Of a stretch of DNA of 53,821 nucleotides, positions 24,524 to 32,468 are shown piece after piece. The stretch spans positions 1 through 53,821 of the forward strand of contig JAEYTY010000004.1 of assembly GCA_023433775.1 (NCBI GenBank), read 5' to 3'. Position numbers and translations under genes: made by a program. The first letter of the stretch is position 1, and each line of letters starts with the position of its first letter. The notes beneath the pieces are model-generated. The model had not been told where the DNA came from. It worked only from the letters and a program-made list of their open reading frames with translations, and searched no databases. The stretch is from Pseudomonadota bacterium (GTDB lineage: Bacteria > Pseudomonadota > Alphaproteobacteria > Rhizobiales > Devosiaceae).

Positions 24524-25149
24524 GACAGGCTCCTTTTGCTGACATTGTCCTGTTGCCGCGGACCTGAATTTTGTGAGCGCCTGACCAAAAAAAGATGCCC
24601 GTCCGGATCGTGGCTGGCAAAACTGCCGCCGTGGCGGAGCAGGGCGGGCAGGAGCGCATCGCGGATGCGGCCATAGGCCAGGTCGAGATTGAGGCCGCTC
24701 AATTCATCCGGCGCGGCAATGCCCTTTTGGGTCAGGTGGCGTTTGAGCGCGCTGATCCGCTGGCGCAGGGCCGTGTCCGGCAGATCGAGCAGATAGGCAA
24801 TCTCGCGGCGATTGTGGCCGGTCAGCACCAGAGCGGCCAGAGATTTCAGCGCTTTGGGCAGGTCGGCTGCGATATTTGCCGGATCGGCGCTATCTGCCGG
24901 CGCAGGCTGGGATCGGCTGGCCTGCCAGTCGTGATCGCGCGTGCGGCGGCGGCGGGCGGCCCGAGCAGTCATGCGGGCGCGATTGCGCACCACGCCGCAG
25001 AGCCAGCGCGCATTGGCCGGATCGTTCAAATCCTGCCTTCCGGCCGCAATGCCGGCCAGCATGGCATCCTGCACCACGTCTTCGGCCTCATCGGCCCCGG
25101 CCTCGCGCCGGGCAATGGCCAGCAATTGAGAATAGAGACGGGTCCGCAT
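24520..25149 (-). CDS. ECF-like RNA polymerase sigma factor
   Basis: 209 residues. Region 2 is visible as ADEAEDVVQDAMLAGIA with NARWLCGVVRNRARM; region 4 as LTGHNRREIAYLLDLPDTALRQRISALKRHL. Region 3 is missing, as in ECF factors. About 60-70 residues follow region 4 (DLAYGRIRDALLPAL, then SFASHDPDGHLFLV), an extension I do not recognise. It is the middle gene of a leftward set: a four-helix membrane protein (7 bp upstream), this sigma factor, and a VOC protein. The membrane protein may take the place of an anti-sigma factor, but it lacks a recognisable one. Confidence 0.8.
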   Translation of the reverse strand: MRTRLYSQLLAIARREAGADEAEDVVQDAMLAGIAAGRQDLNDPANARWLCGVVRNRARMTARAARRRRTRDHDWQASRSQPAPADSADPANIAADLPKALKSLAALVLTGHNRREIAYLLDLPDTALRQRISALKRHLTQKGIAAPDELSGLNLDLAYGRIRDALLPALLRHGGSFASHDPDGHLFLVRRSQNSGPRQQDNVSKRSLS

Positions 25150-25156
25150 GGACGCG

Positions 25157-25606
25157 TCAGTTCATGGAAACGTCGCGGGTGGCGCTGGAAATGGAGACGG
25201 TAAAGCCGGCGACCACGTCAATCAGGCTCATCACCATCAGCAGGAAGAAAACCGAGCTGGTGGCAGCGCCGACCAGCAGGAATTCGACGAGGAAGGCGAC
25301 AAAGACAAGCATGGAGAGCATGTGCTCGAGAATGGAGCTGCGTCCGATATTGGTCGACTTCAGCACTTCAAAGAACAGGCAGACAATGCCGATGACGAGC
25401 AGAAAATCACCCGCGGAAATGGCCCAGGCCATGCCCGAGGGCATGGGAATGGAAAAGAGCCCCGCGGACCAATTGGCGGGATTGCCGCCAAAGAACAGGA
25501 AGACGATCACATTATAGGCGAGCAGCGGCAGGACCAGCAGCGGCGGGATGAACGGGCCCTGGCGGCGCGGCGCAACATGGTGGGGCATGATCACCGTTTC
25601 GGTCAT
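25157..25606 (-). CDS. four-helix membrane protein of unknown function
   Basis: 149 residues with four hydrophobic segments (LLVLPLLAYNVIVFLFF, AISAGDFLLVIGIVCLFF, MLSMLVFVAFLVEFLLV, VFFLLMVMSLIDVVAGF). The N-terminus is short and cytoplasmic-looking. No family recognised. It is the first gene of the sigma-factor operon, with seven bases to the sigma gene, and so may sense a membrane signal or be a target of the sigma factor. Confidence 0.75.
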   Translation of the reverse strand: MTETVIMPHHVAPRRQGPFIPPLLVLPLLAYNVIVFLFFGGNPANWSAGLFSIPMPSGMAWAISAGDFLLVIGIVCLFFEVLKSTNIGRSSILEHMLSMLVFVAFLVEFLLVGAATSSVFFLLMVMSLIDVVAGFTVSISSATRDVSMN

Positions 25607-25784
25607 GGTCTGCGATCTCCTCTGGAGGCGCCACCATGCCAGAGGATGCCTGGCTGCGGAAGGGCCAGAAAAAGAACTGCGGCAGGTCGAAACAGGCGAT
25701 TGCGGATCGTCGCTCTCTTGCCCGGACTTGCAACGGATGGGCTAGGTTAAATGGCTTTCTAAGCCCGGATTTGAGGAGAACAGC

Positions 25785-26267
25785 ATGACTATCCCCAAAA
25801 ACATCGTCTGCATCTGGTATGACACCGAGGCGGAAGCAGCGGCACGGTTTTATGCCGAGACCTTTCCCGATAGCCATGTCGGCAAGGTGAGCCGCGCGCC
25901 GAGCGACAATCCTTCGACAAAGGAAGGGGCGGTGCTGACGGTGGAATTTTCCGTCATGGGCATTCCCTGCATCGGGCTCAATGGCGGCCCGGCCTTCAAG
26001 CATAGTGAAGCCTTTTCCTTCCAGGTGACCACCGAGGACCAGGCAGAAACCGACCGCTACTGGAACGCCATTGTCGGCAATGGTGGCGAGGAAAGCATGT
26101 GCGGCTGGTGCAAGGACAAGTGGGGTGTTTCCTGGCAGATCACGCCGCGCGCCCTCAGCGAAGCCATGGCCGCCGGCGGCGACGAGGCAAGGCGGGCTTT
26201 TGAGGCCATGATGAGCATGAAGAAGATCGATGTCGCGGCGATTGAAAAGGCGCGGCGGGGCTCCTGA
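25785..26267 (+). CDS. VOC-family protein, PhnB / 3-demethylubiquinone methyltransferase-like
   Basis: 160 residues. NIVCIWYDTEAEAAARFYAETFPDS at the start and CGWCKDKWGVSWQITP in the second half are the marks of the PhnB-like VOC group. Members are often annotated as methyltransferases but have no SAM site; function unknown. ATG at 25785 follows AGGAG. It is divergent from the sigma-factor operon. Confidence 0.88.
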   Translation: MTIPKNIVCIWYDTEAEAAARFYAETFPDSHVGKVSRAPSDNPSTKEGAVLTVEFSVMGIPCIGLNGGPAFKHSEAFSFQVTTEDQAETDRYWNAIVGNGGEESMCGWCKDKWGVSWQITPRALSEAMAAGGDEARRAFEAMMSMKKIDVAAIEKARRGS

Positions 26268-26360
26268 TTCTCCCCACCCGGCCGGTAATGTTCACTTCGG
26301 ATGCGCCGCTCTCGTCAATTCCTACTATGACACGGTGAGGATGAAACGCTCAACCTGAGC

Positions 26361-26383
26361 CCTCCCCTTTCTTCAGGGGGAGG
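26361..26383. terminator. possible terminator of fumC
   Basis: CCTCCCC (26361-26367) and GGGGAGG (26377-26383) form a seven-pair stem 22 bp past the fumC stop. There is no T-run, so it may only be a repeat-derived hairpin. Confidence 0.4.
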
Positions 26384-26404
26384 AGCAGGCGTGCCCCTTG
26401 GCGC

Positions 26405-27805
26405 TTACTTTTTCAGCTTCAGCGGGCCGACCATCTGTTCGGGCTTCACTTCGGCGTCGAATTCTTCGCCGGTGAGGAGGCCCAGCTCGATTGCGGTCTC
26501 GCGCAGGGTCGAGCCGTTCTTGTGGGCGGTCTTGGCGATCTTGGCGGCGTTGTCATAGCCAATTTTGCGGTTGAGCGCGGTCACCAGCATCAGCGACTGA
26601 TCAACCAGCTGCTTGATGCGCTTGCGGTCCGGCTCGATACCAATGGCGCAATTGTCGTTGAAGCTCTTTGCGGCGTCGGCCAGCAGGCGAACCGTCTGCA
26701 GGAAATTATAGGCGATGACGGGCTTGAAGACATTGAGCTCGAAATTGCCCTGCGATGCAGCAAAGCCGATGGCGGCGTCATTGCCCATCACCTGCGCCAC
26801 AACCATGGTCATGGCTTCGGACTGGGTCGGATTGACCTTGCCCGGCATGATCGAAGAGCCGGGCTCGTTTTCCGGAATAGTGATTTCACCCAGGCCCGAG
26901 CGGGGGCCGGAGGCCAGCCAGCGCACGTCATTGGCGATTTTCATGAAGGCAACGGCCAGTTGCTTGAGCGCACCCGAAGTGCCGACAAAGGCGTCGTGGC
27001 CGGCGAGCAGGGCGAATTTGTTGGGGCCGGTGACGAAGTCATGGCCGGTGAGGGTGGCGATTTCTTTGGCCACGGTCACGGCATAGTCGGGATGGGCATT
27101 AAGGCCCGTGCCGACGGCGGTGCCGCCCAGCGCCAGTTCCTTGAGTTGCGGCATGGTCGCCTTGATGACGGCGACGGCATAGTCGATCTGCGCCACCCAA
27201 CCGGAAATTTCCTGGCCAAGGGTCAGCGGGGTCGCGTCCTGCAAATGGGTACGGCCGATCTTGACCACGTCCATGTATTCTTCGGCCTTGGCATTGAGCG
27301 TGTTGCGCAGCAGCGCGACGCGTTCATAGAGATAGTTCTCGACCGCCTCGACCGCCGCGATATGCATGGCGGTGGGATAGGTGTCGTTCGAGCTCTGGCT
27401 CATATTGACGTGGTCATTGGGGTGGACGGGCTTCTTCGACCCCATCACGCCGCCGGCCATTTCAATGGCGCGGTTAGAGATGACCTCGTTGACATTCATA
27501 TTGGACTGGGTGCCTGAGCCGGTCTGCCAGACGACGAGCGGGAAGTGGTCGGCGAGTTTGCCTTCGATCACTTCGTCGGCGGCGGCGACCACGAGGTCGC
27601 GGGTCTTTTCGTCCATCAGGCCGAGCTTGAAATTGGCGAGAGCCGCAGCCTTCTTGAGAATGCCGAAGGCCTTGATGATTTCGGTGGGCATCTTCTCCCC
27701 GCCAATATCGAAATTCATCAGGGACCGAGCCGTCTGCGCGCCGTAATATTTCTCGTTCGGCACTTCGATTGTGCCCATCGTGTCCGATTCAACGCGCGTG
27801 CTCAT
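26405..27805 (-). CDS. fumC: class II fumarate hydratase
   Basis: 466 residues, the normal FumC length. The fumarase/aspartase signature GSSIMPGKVNP is intact, as are TGSGTQSNMNVNEVI and GRTHLQDATPLT. The enzyme converts fumarate and water to malate in the TCA cycle; the class II form is iron-free and oxygen-stable. ATG at 27805. It is a single transcription unit; rpmF lies upstream on the same strand but behind a terminator. Confidence 0.96.
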   Translation of the reverse strand: MSTRVESDTMGTIEVPNEKYYGAQTARSLMNFDIGGEKMPTEIIKAFGILKKAAALANFKLGLMDEKTRDLVVAAADEVIEGKLADHFPLVVWQTGSGTQSNMNVNEVISNRAIEMAGGVMGSKKPVHPNDHVNMSQSSNDTYPTAMHIAAVEAVENYLYERVALLRNTLNAKAEEYMDVVKIGRTHLQDATPLTLGQEISGWVAQIDYAVAVIKATMPQLKELALGGTAVGTGLNAHPDYAVTVAKEIATLTGHDFVTGPNKFALLAGHDAFVGTSGALKQLAVAFMKIANDVRWLASGPRSGLGEITIPENEPGSSIMPGKVNPTQSEAMTMVVAQVMGNDAAIGFAASQGNFELNVFKPVIAYNFLQTVRLLADAAKSFNDNCAIGIEPDRKRIKQLVDQSLMLVTALNRKIGYDNAAKIAKTAHKNGSTLRETAIELGLLTGEEFDAEVKPEQMVGPLKLKK

Positions 27806-27846
27806 GGCTGGCTCTCCCGGGTGACGCTGCTTTTGCCAGCAGCAGG

Positions 27847-27887
27847 TAAAACGAAACGGCCGACCCCTTATGCCGGGATCGGCCGTT
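27847..27887 (-). terminator. terminator of rpmF
   Basis: AACGGCCGA (27855-27863) and TCGGCCGTT (27879-27887) form a nine-pair stem; read leftwards it runs into TCGTTTTACC. It lies 43 bp past the rpmF stop. Confidence 0.8.
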
Positions 27888-27930
27888 GCAATATCAGATC
27901 AAGCGCATGAGCGCCAAACAGCCTTTCGGC

Positions 27931-28110
27931 TTACTTCTTCGCAGCGAGGATCTGCCGGCCGCGATACATGCCGGACTTGAGATCGACGTGATGGGGACGA
28001 CGCAGCTCGCCCGAATCCTTGTCTTCGACATAGGTCGGGTTGGCAATCGCGTCGGCCGAACGGCGGAAGCCGCGCTTCATCGGCGAGGTCTTGCGTTTTG
28101 GAACTGCCAT
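27931..28110 (-). CDS. rpmF: 50S ribosomal protein L32
   Basis: 59 residues starting MAVPKRKTSPMKRGFRRS and ending RGRQILAAKK. This is the typical alphaproteobacterial L32, without zinc-binding cysteines. It is a structural part of the large ribosomal subunit. ATG at 28110. Upstream, 198 bp hold its promoter region and one copy of the dispersed two-hairpin repeat. Confidence 0.95.
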   Translation of the reverse strand: MAVPKRKTSPMKRGFRRSADAIANPTYVEDKDSGELRRPHHVDLKSGMYRGRQILAAKK

Positions 28111-28237
28111 TTTCGGTACTCCGAATTCAAAATCGTTGCGCCGCCGAAAGCGGCCAGAGAAATATCTCTGTCAGGATTGGTGGGGTCTATAGAGGAAGTG
28201 CAGGCGCTTGGCTAGGGGCTTCTGAACGACCAAAGGC

Positions 28238-28297
28238 AAAATCACGCCAGTGGCGCGATTTTAGAGAAGAAGGCCATGAGAGCTGGGCTCGAATGGC
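28238..28297 (-). repeat. dispersed two-hairpin repeat, copy C
   Basis: On the minus strand: first hairpin GCCAT, TC, GAGC, loop CCA, GCTC, TC, ATGGC (28297-28273), then CTTCTTCTCT and a second hairpin with twelve-base arms, AAAATCGCGCCA and TGGCGTGATTTT (28262-28238, one mispair). It starts 12 bp after the vapC stop and would be at the 3' end of the vapBC transcript. Confidence 0.75.
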
Positions 28298-28308
28298 CGG
28301 GGGCCAAC

Positions 28309-28704
28309 CTAAGCTGACAGAATATCAGTGAAGCCGAAGTCATTGCCCTTGAACAGCAGGGGCACATCATGGATGCGGGCGCAGGCATAGGCAAAACAGT
28401 CGCCCATGTTAAGGTCGGCCTTATGCCGCCCCTTGCCGAAGCGGGCAAAGGCTTCCACCGCCAAGCGCCCGATGGGGGGCGAGATATCAACATTTGTCGC
28501 GCCCACTTCGGCAACGAACTGGTCGACCAGGGCTTCGGCCTCCTCAACGGGGCAGGCGCGTTTGCGGGCGAGCCCGGCGATAGTTTCATAGAGCGAAAGG
28601 GGCGATACCATCGGGGTTTCAGCCTGTTCGAGCCGGCGTGCCAGGTCGGCGGCGTCATCCTCTCCGCTCAGGATGGAGATGGCCGCCGAGGCATCGATAA
28701 ACAT
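28309..28704 (-). CDS. vapC: PIN-domain toxin (VapC family)
   Basis: 131 residues from ATG at 28704 (MFIDASAAISIL). The acidic PIN residues are present: D4 in FIDASA, E in LYETIAGL, and D in NMGDCFAYA with a further D in GNDFGFTDI. VapC toxins are magnesium-dependent RNases, often cutting tRNA. The start codon shares one base with the vapB stop. A two-hairpin repeat follows directly. Confidence 0.9.
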   Translation of the reverse strand: MFIDASAAISILSGEDDAADLARRLEQAETPMVSPLSLYETIAGLARKRACPVEEAEALVDQFVAEVGATNVDISPPIGRLAVEAFARFGKGRHKADLNMGDCFAYACARIHDVPLLFKGNDFGFTDILSA

Positions 28705-28943
28705 CAATCGTCCCCGGACAAGGCATCGAAAAATGCCTTGTCGGCGTCTGCGCCTGTCTCGGGATAGCTGCGATAGCGCCCGACCAGCGGCGCCAATCGC
28801 TGGCTGAGGGGCAATTTGTCCCGTTCGCGAGCGATTTCGGCTTCGACGGCCTGTCTTATGGTCTCGGTGAGACCTTGCTTGCGCATACGCGCCAGCTTGC
28901 GCACGGCGGCATCGGTGGTTTCATCCCGGACATAGAAGGCCAC
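28704..28943 (-). CDS. vapB: VapB-type antitoxin (PSK transcription-factor-like)
   Basis: 79 residues, starting at a GTG (28943) eight bases after AGGAG and reading MAFYVRDETTDAAVRKLAR. The N-terminal half has a ribbon-helix-helix-like pattern (TDAAVRKLARMRKQGLTETIRQAVE) and the C-terminal half is acidic, to block VapC. The promoter contains an inverted repeat it should bind. Confidence 0.87.
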   Translation of the reverse strand: MAFYVRDETTDAAVRKLARMRKQGLTETIRQAVEAEIARERDKLPLSQRLAPLVGRYRSYPETGADADKAFFDALSGDD

Positions 28944-28974
28944 GTATATATCTCCTATCAGAAGAGTATATACG
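28943..28974. promoter_or_regulatory. inverted-repeat operator of vapBC
   Basis: CGTATATA at 28943-28950 and TATATACG at 28967-28974 are perfect inverted copies with a 16-base spacer that contains the ribosome binding site of vapB. It overlaps the GTG start, consistent with autorepression. Confidence 0.65.
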
Positions 28975-29000
28975 GCTGGAAGGGCGGTTTTGCAAGGCTT

Positions 29001-29711
29001 TCAGAGCGCCAGTCGCCCATCCTGTCCCACGCAGCTCGCCCGTTCCCCATATTCACGCGCGCGGGTTTCGACGATGCTGGCGACCCTGGCGAGACCGGCG
29101 CTGGGGCGGGCGGGGTTGCGCAGGATAGGGTTGGGCAGGGTGACGGCGAGGAGGCTGGCAGTGCGCCAGTCGAGGTTCTGCGGTTCGCGCCCGAAGGCGT
29201 GGAGCGATCCGGCGGCGACGCCGAACTGACCATCGGGACCCCATTCGGCGATATTGAGGTAGAGCTCCATGATGCGCTTTTTGGGCATGACCAGGTCGAT
29301 ATAGGCGGCCAGCGGCACTTCGAGCGCCTTGCGCAGGGCGCTTTGCTGGTTCCAAAGGAAGAGATTGCGCGCCAATTGCATGGTGATGGTCGAGGCGCCG
29401 CGTGTGTCGCGGCCGGCAAAGTAATTGCCGATCTCGTCGCGCAGGGCGGCGGCATCAATGCCCCAATGGCGGCAGAATTGCCCGTCTTCGGAAAGGATCA
29501 CGGCGGCCTTCAGCCGGTCGGAAATATCGTCGATATTGCGCCATTCGCGGGTGACGTTTTGCCCGGTCAGCGTGCGCATCAGCATGGGCACGGAAATCGG
29601 CTGCACGACGATATAAAGCGGCGTCAGCAGGAGCGGAATGGCCACCAGCACGGCGATGATGCCGATTGGAATGCGGATGAACCGCCAGAATTTTCGTGCG
29701 CGCCGGGCCAT
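29001..29711 (-). CDS. mtgA: monofunctional peptidoglycan glycosyltransferase
   Basis: 236 residues from ATG at 29711 (MARRARKFWRFIRIP); the frame is open further upstream but that part overlaps the divergent synthase gene. One N-terminal membrane anchor (about 12-34) is followed by a GT51 domain with ILSEDGQFCRHWGID, RGASTITMQLARNLFL and KKRIMELYLNIAEWG, including the catalytic glutamate in SEDGQF. It polymerises lipid II glycan strands at the outer face of the inner membrane. Confidence 0.94.
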   Translation of the reverse strand: MARRARKFWRFIRIPIGIIAVLVAIPLLLTPLYIVVQPISVPMLMRTLTGQNVTREWRNIDDISDRLKAAVILSEDGQFCRHWGIDAAALRDEIGNYFAGRDTRGASTITMQLARNLFLWNQQSALRKALEVPLAAYIDLVMPKKRIMELYLNIAEWGPDGQFGVAAGSLHAFGREPQNLDWRTASLLAVTLPNPILRNPARPSAGLARVASIVETRAREYGERASCVGQDGRLAL

Positions 29712-29784
29712 GGCGCTGTGTAGCGGGCGCGATGGCGGAGGCCAACCCCTTGCCGCCCCGGCCCCAAACCGGCTAGCAACGAGC

Positions 29785-30687
29785 ATGGCTGATTTCTCCA
29801 CCGACAGTGCCGATTGCGCCCGCTCCGTCGAGGCCGCCCTGTCCGACATGCTGACAGGCGCGCGGCTTTCCGGGCCCGGTCCGATTGCCGAACAATTGGT
29901 GGCGGCGATGCGCCATGGCAGCCTTGAAGGCGGCAAGCGCTTGCGTCCGCTGCTGGTGCGTCAGGCTGCGGCGATCTTTTCGCTGCCGCCCGCTGCGGCG
30001 CTCAATGCCGGTCTCGCGGTCGAAATGGTCCATTGCTATTCGCTGATCCATGACGATCTGCCGGCCATGGATGATGATGACCTGCGCCGCGGCCGCCCCA
30101 CGGTCCATAAAGCCTTTGACGAGGCGACCGCCATTCTGGCGGGCGATGCGCTGCTGACCCAGGCTTTTACCCTGCTGGCCGATCCCTCCACCCATGCCGA
30201 TGCCAATATTCGCATTGCCCTCGTGGCAGAACTCGCTGCTGGCAGCGGCGGAGGCGGCATGGTGGGCGGGCAGATGCGGGATATCGAGGGCGAAAAGGGC
30301 GGCTTGTCCGAGGGCGATATCGCCGTGATGCAGGCGATGAAAACCGGGGCGCTAATCCGGGCTTCGGTACGGATGGGGGCGATTCTCGGCGGGGCCGATG
30401 CGCGGGCGCTCTCGGCGCTCACCGCCTATGCCGAGGCCGCCGGCCGCGCCTTTCAATTGGCCGATGATATTCTGGACGTGACGGCAACGCCCGAGGCTAT
30501 GGGCAAGGCGACGGGCAAGGATGCGGGCCTTGGCAAGCAGACGCTGGTGGCCCGGCTCGGTGTCGATGGCGCGCGCAAGGCGCTCGATACCATCGTCAAT
30601 GACGCCATCCTCGCGCTGCGCACCTTTGGCCCTAAAGCCGATGGTTTGCGGGCGACGGTGCGCTACTTTGCCAGCCGGGAGAAGTGA
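29785..30687 (+). CDS. ispA: short-chain isoprenyl diphosphate synthase (farnesyl/geranylgeranyl type)
   Basis: 300 residues from ATG at 29785 (MADFSTDSADCAR). The first aspartate-rich motif DDLPAMDDDDLRRG starts at residue 90 and carries the two-residue insertion (DDxxxxD) usual in bacterial FPP synthases; the second is QLADDILDV near residue 225. GGKRLRP at 49-55 binds the diphosphate. It condenses IPP with allylic substrates for quinone and undecaprenol synthesis. The chain length cannot be fixed from sequence alone. It is divergent from mtgA and starts a run with the MOSC, YbaK and methyltransferase genes. Confidence 0.92.
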   Translation: MADFSTDSADCARSVEAALSDMLTGARLSGPGPIAEQLVAAMRHGSLEGGKRLRPLLVRQAAAIFSLPPAAALNAGLAVEMVHCYSLIHDDLPAMDDDDLRRGRPTVHKAFDEATAILAGDALLTQAFTLLADPSTHADANIRIALVAELAAGSGGGGMVGGQMRDIEGEKGGLSEGDIAVMQAMKTGALIRASVRMGAILGGADARALSALTAYAEAAGRAFQLADDILDVTATPEAMGKATGKDAGLGKQTLVARLGVDGARKALDTIVNDAILALRTFGPKADGLRATVRYFASREK

Positions 30688-30688
30688 A

Positions 30689-31324
30689 TTGGCCCATCTC
30701 GTCAGCGTCAATGTGGGCGAAGCGCGGCATATTCCCGGCTTTGGTCCGCTGACCGGCATCTGCAAGGAGCCGGTTTCCGGCCCGGTCGGAATCGGCCCGA
30801 TGGGCATTGCCCATGACGCCATTGTCGATCAGCGCCATCATGGCGGCTCCGATCAGGCGATCTATCTCTATTTCGAGGAAGATTATCAGTTCTGGGCCAG
30901 CCAGCTCGATAACCTGCCTGCGCCGGGCCTCTTCGGCGAAAACCTCACCATTGCCGGCGCCACCAGCGCGCAAACCTGCATTGGCGACCGTTTTATCCTG
31001 GGCGATTGCGTGCTTGAGGTCACCTATCACCGCACGCCCTGCATGACCTTTGCCGCCCGCATGGGCGATCCGCTCTGGGTGAGGCGCTTTCATCGCGCCA
31101 ATCGGCCCGGCGCCTATTGCCGCGTGTTAAGCCCCGGCCCGGTCGAGGCCGGCATGGCGGTGACGATCGTGCCCTATAAGGGTGAGCGGATCAGCGTCAG
31201 CGAATTAATGGCTTTCGATGGCAACAAAGACATTCCGCTCGATTTCATGCGCCGCGCCGTGACCACGCCCATCCGCGAAAAGACGCGCTTCAAATATGAA
31301 ACGCGGCTGGCGAGTTTGTTTTGA
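30689..31324 (+). CDS. MOSC-domain protein (YiiM-like)
   Basis: 211 residues from a TTG at 30689, with GGGAGAAG just before it, one base after the stop codon of the synthase gene; no ATG lies near the start of the fold. Marks of the MOSC domain are HHGGSDQAIYLY, LFGENLTI, and the possible sulfur- or molybdenum-cofactor-binding cysteine in YHRTPCMTF. YiiM-like proteins reduce N-hydroxylated bases with molybdenum cofactor; this is inferred from family. Confidence 0.88.
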   Translation: MAHLVSVNVGEARHIPGFGPLTGICKEPVSGPVGIGPMGIAHDAIVDQRHHGGSDQAIYLYFEEDYQFWASQLDNLPAPGLFGENLTIAGATSAQTCIGDRFILGDCVLEVTYHRTPCMTFAARMGDPLWVRRFHRANRPGAYCRVLSPGPVEAGMAVTIVPYKGERISVSELMAFDGNKDIPLDFMRRAVTTPIREKTRFKYETRLASLF

Positions 31325-31331
31325 GGATTTT

Positions 31332-31799
31332 ATGAGCCTTTCTTCTGTTCAAGACGATCTTGCTGCCCGCGCGCCGGACCTTGCCGTGGTCGTCACCGAA
31401 GCCTCGACCGCCACTGTGCCATTGGCCGCCGAAGTGCATGGGGTCGAGCCGGGCCAGATTGCCAAAACGCTCTGCATCCGCGTGCGCGACGAGGAATTTC
31501 TGCTGGTGACGCGCGGCGATGCGCGGCTTGATAATCAGAAATCCAAGACTGCCTTTGGCGGGCGCCCGCGCATGTTGGGCGCCGAGGATGTGCTGCGGCT
31601 GACCAGCCATCAGGTGGGTGGGGTCTGTCCCTTCGGCCTGCCCGCGCCGCTGCCGATCTTTCTGGATGTGTCGCTGAAGATCTATGACCTCGTCATTCCG
31701 GCGGGCGGTGATACCCATGCTTCGGTAAAGCTCACCGTGGAGCGGCTGGCGCAATTGTGCGGCAATAAATGGGTCGATGCTTGCCAGCTGTCCGAGTAA
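31332..31799 (+). CDS. YbaK/ProX-type aminoacyl-tRNA deacylase-like protein
   Basis: 155 residues from ATG at 31332 (MSLSSVQDDLAAR). The YbaK fold is clear: AKTLCIRVRDEEFLLVTRGDARLDNQK, GGVCPFGLP and the C-terminal GGDTHASVKLTVERL. Family members hydrolyse mischarged tRNA (for example Cys- or Ala-tRNAPro). It follows the MOSC gene by 7 bp. Confidence 0.9.
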   Translation: MSLSSVQDDLAARAPDLAVVVTEASTATVPLAAEVHGVEPGQIAKTLCIRVRDEEFLLVTRGDARLDNQKSKTAFGGRPRMLGAEDVLRLTSHQVGGVCPFGLPAPLPIFLDVSLKIYDLVIPAGGDTHASVKLTVERLAQLCGNKWVDACQLSE

Positions 31800-32434
31800 G
31801 CGCCGCTCACATCGAGAATTTCATCACCTCACGTCTGGTGCTGACCCCGCTCGATTTTTATCCCGGGATCAGCCTTTATCGCGCGACGCCGCAATCCGGC
31901 CTCACCGCTTTTCTGACGGCAAACGGGTTTGAAGACGAGACGCCCTATTGGGCCTATGCCTGGGCGGGCGGGGCGGCGCTGGCGCTTTATCTTGAGAACA
32001 ATCCCGAGACTGTGCGGAGGCGCAATGTGCTCGATCTGGGGGCCGGGTCGGGGCTGGTGGGCATTGCTGCGAGCCGGGCGGACGCGGCCAAGGTTTGGGC
32101 CAGCGAAGCCGATCCGCTGGGGCGGGTGGCGCTGATGCTCAATGCGAGGGCCAATGGCGCGTTGCTGGACCTCTGGACGGCAACGGGTTTGCCGCAGGCC
32201 GATATCGTCCTCGCTGGCGATGTGTTTTATGATGCTGGCGTGGCCGCGTTCATGCTGCCGCTGCTGCAGGGACTGGCGCGGCAGGGGAGCCGGGTTCTGG
32301 TTGGCGACCCCTTCCGGCGCGATCTGCCGCTGGCACATCTGGAGCAGGTTGCGGCCTATGCCGTGCCTGATATGGGCGGCGGGCCAAAGGTGGAAGCGGG
32401 CGTCTTTGCGGTCAAACCGGCGCTGGCCGATTGA
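31769..32434 (+). CDS. class I SAM-dependent methyltransferase (ETFB lysine methyltransferase-like)
   Basis: Up to 221 residues. The SAM-binding loop VLDLGAGSGLVGIAA is intact, preceded by ETPYWAYAWAGGAALALYL, a marker of the group that includes the lysine methyltransferase of electron-transfer flavoprotein beta. ADIVLAGDVFYD corresponds to the substrate-side DxFY motif. ATG at 31769 overlaps the YbaK gene by 31 bp; a TTG at 31781 is an alternative start. A strong terminator begins at the stop codon. Confidence 0.82.
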   Translation: MGRCLPAVRVSAAHIENFITSRLVLTPLDFYPGISLYRATPQSGLTAFLTANGFEDETPYWAYAWAGGAALALYLENNPETVRRRNVLDLGAGSGLVGIAASRADAAKVWASEADPLGRVALMLNARANGALLDLWTATGLPQADIVLAGDVFYDAGVAAFMLPLLQGLARQGSRVLVGDPFRRDLPLAHLEQVAAYAVPDMGGGPKVEAGVFAVKPALAD

Positions 32435-32466
32435 ACAAGGGGCCGGTTTCAGGCCGGCCCCTTGTT
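32434..32466. terminator. bidirectional terminator between convergent genes
   Basis: A perfect 13-pair stem, AACAAGGGGCCGG (32434-32446) with CCGGCCCCTTGTT (32454-32466), separates the methyltransferase from the repeat-protein gene, whose stop is at 32469. It uses the last base of the methyltransferase stop codon. Confidence 0.8.
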
Positions 32467-32468
32467 GT

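Noticed and set aside
28242..28658. Alternative minus-strand frame overlapping vapC
   Set aside because: The vapC frame has the PIN-domain acids and is coupled to vapB; the other frame has no domain and crosses the two-hairpin repeat.
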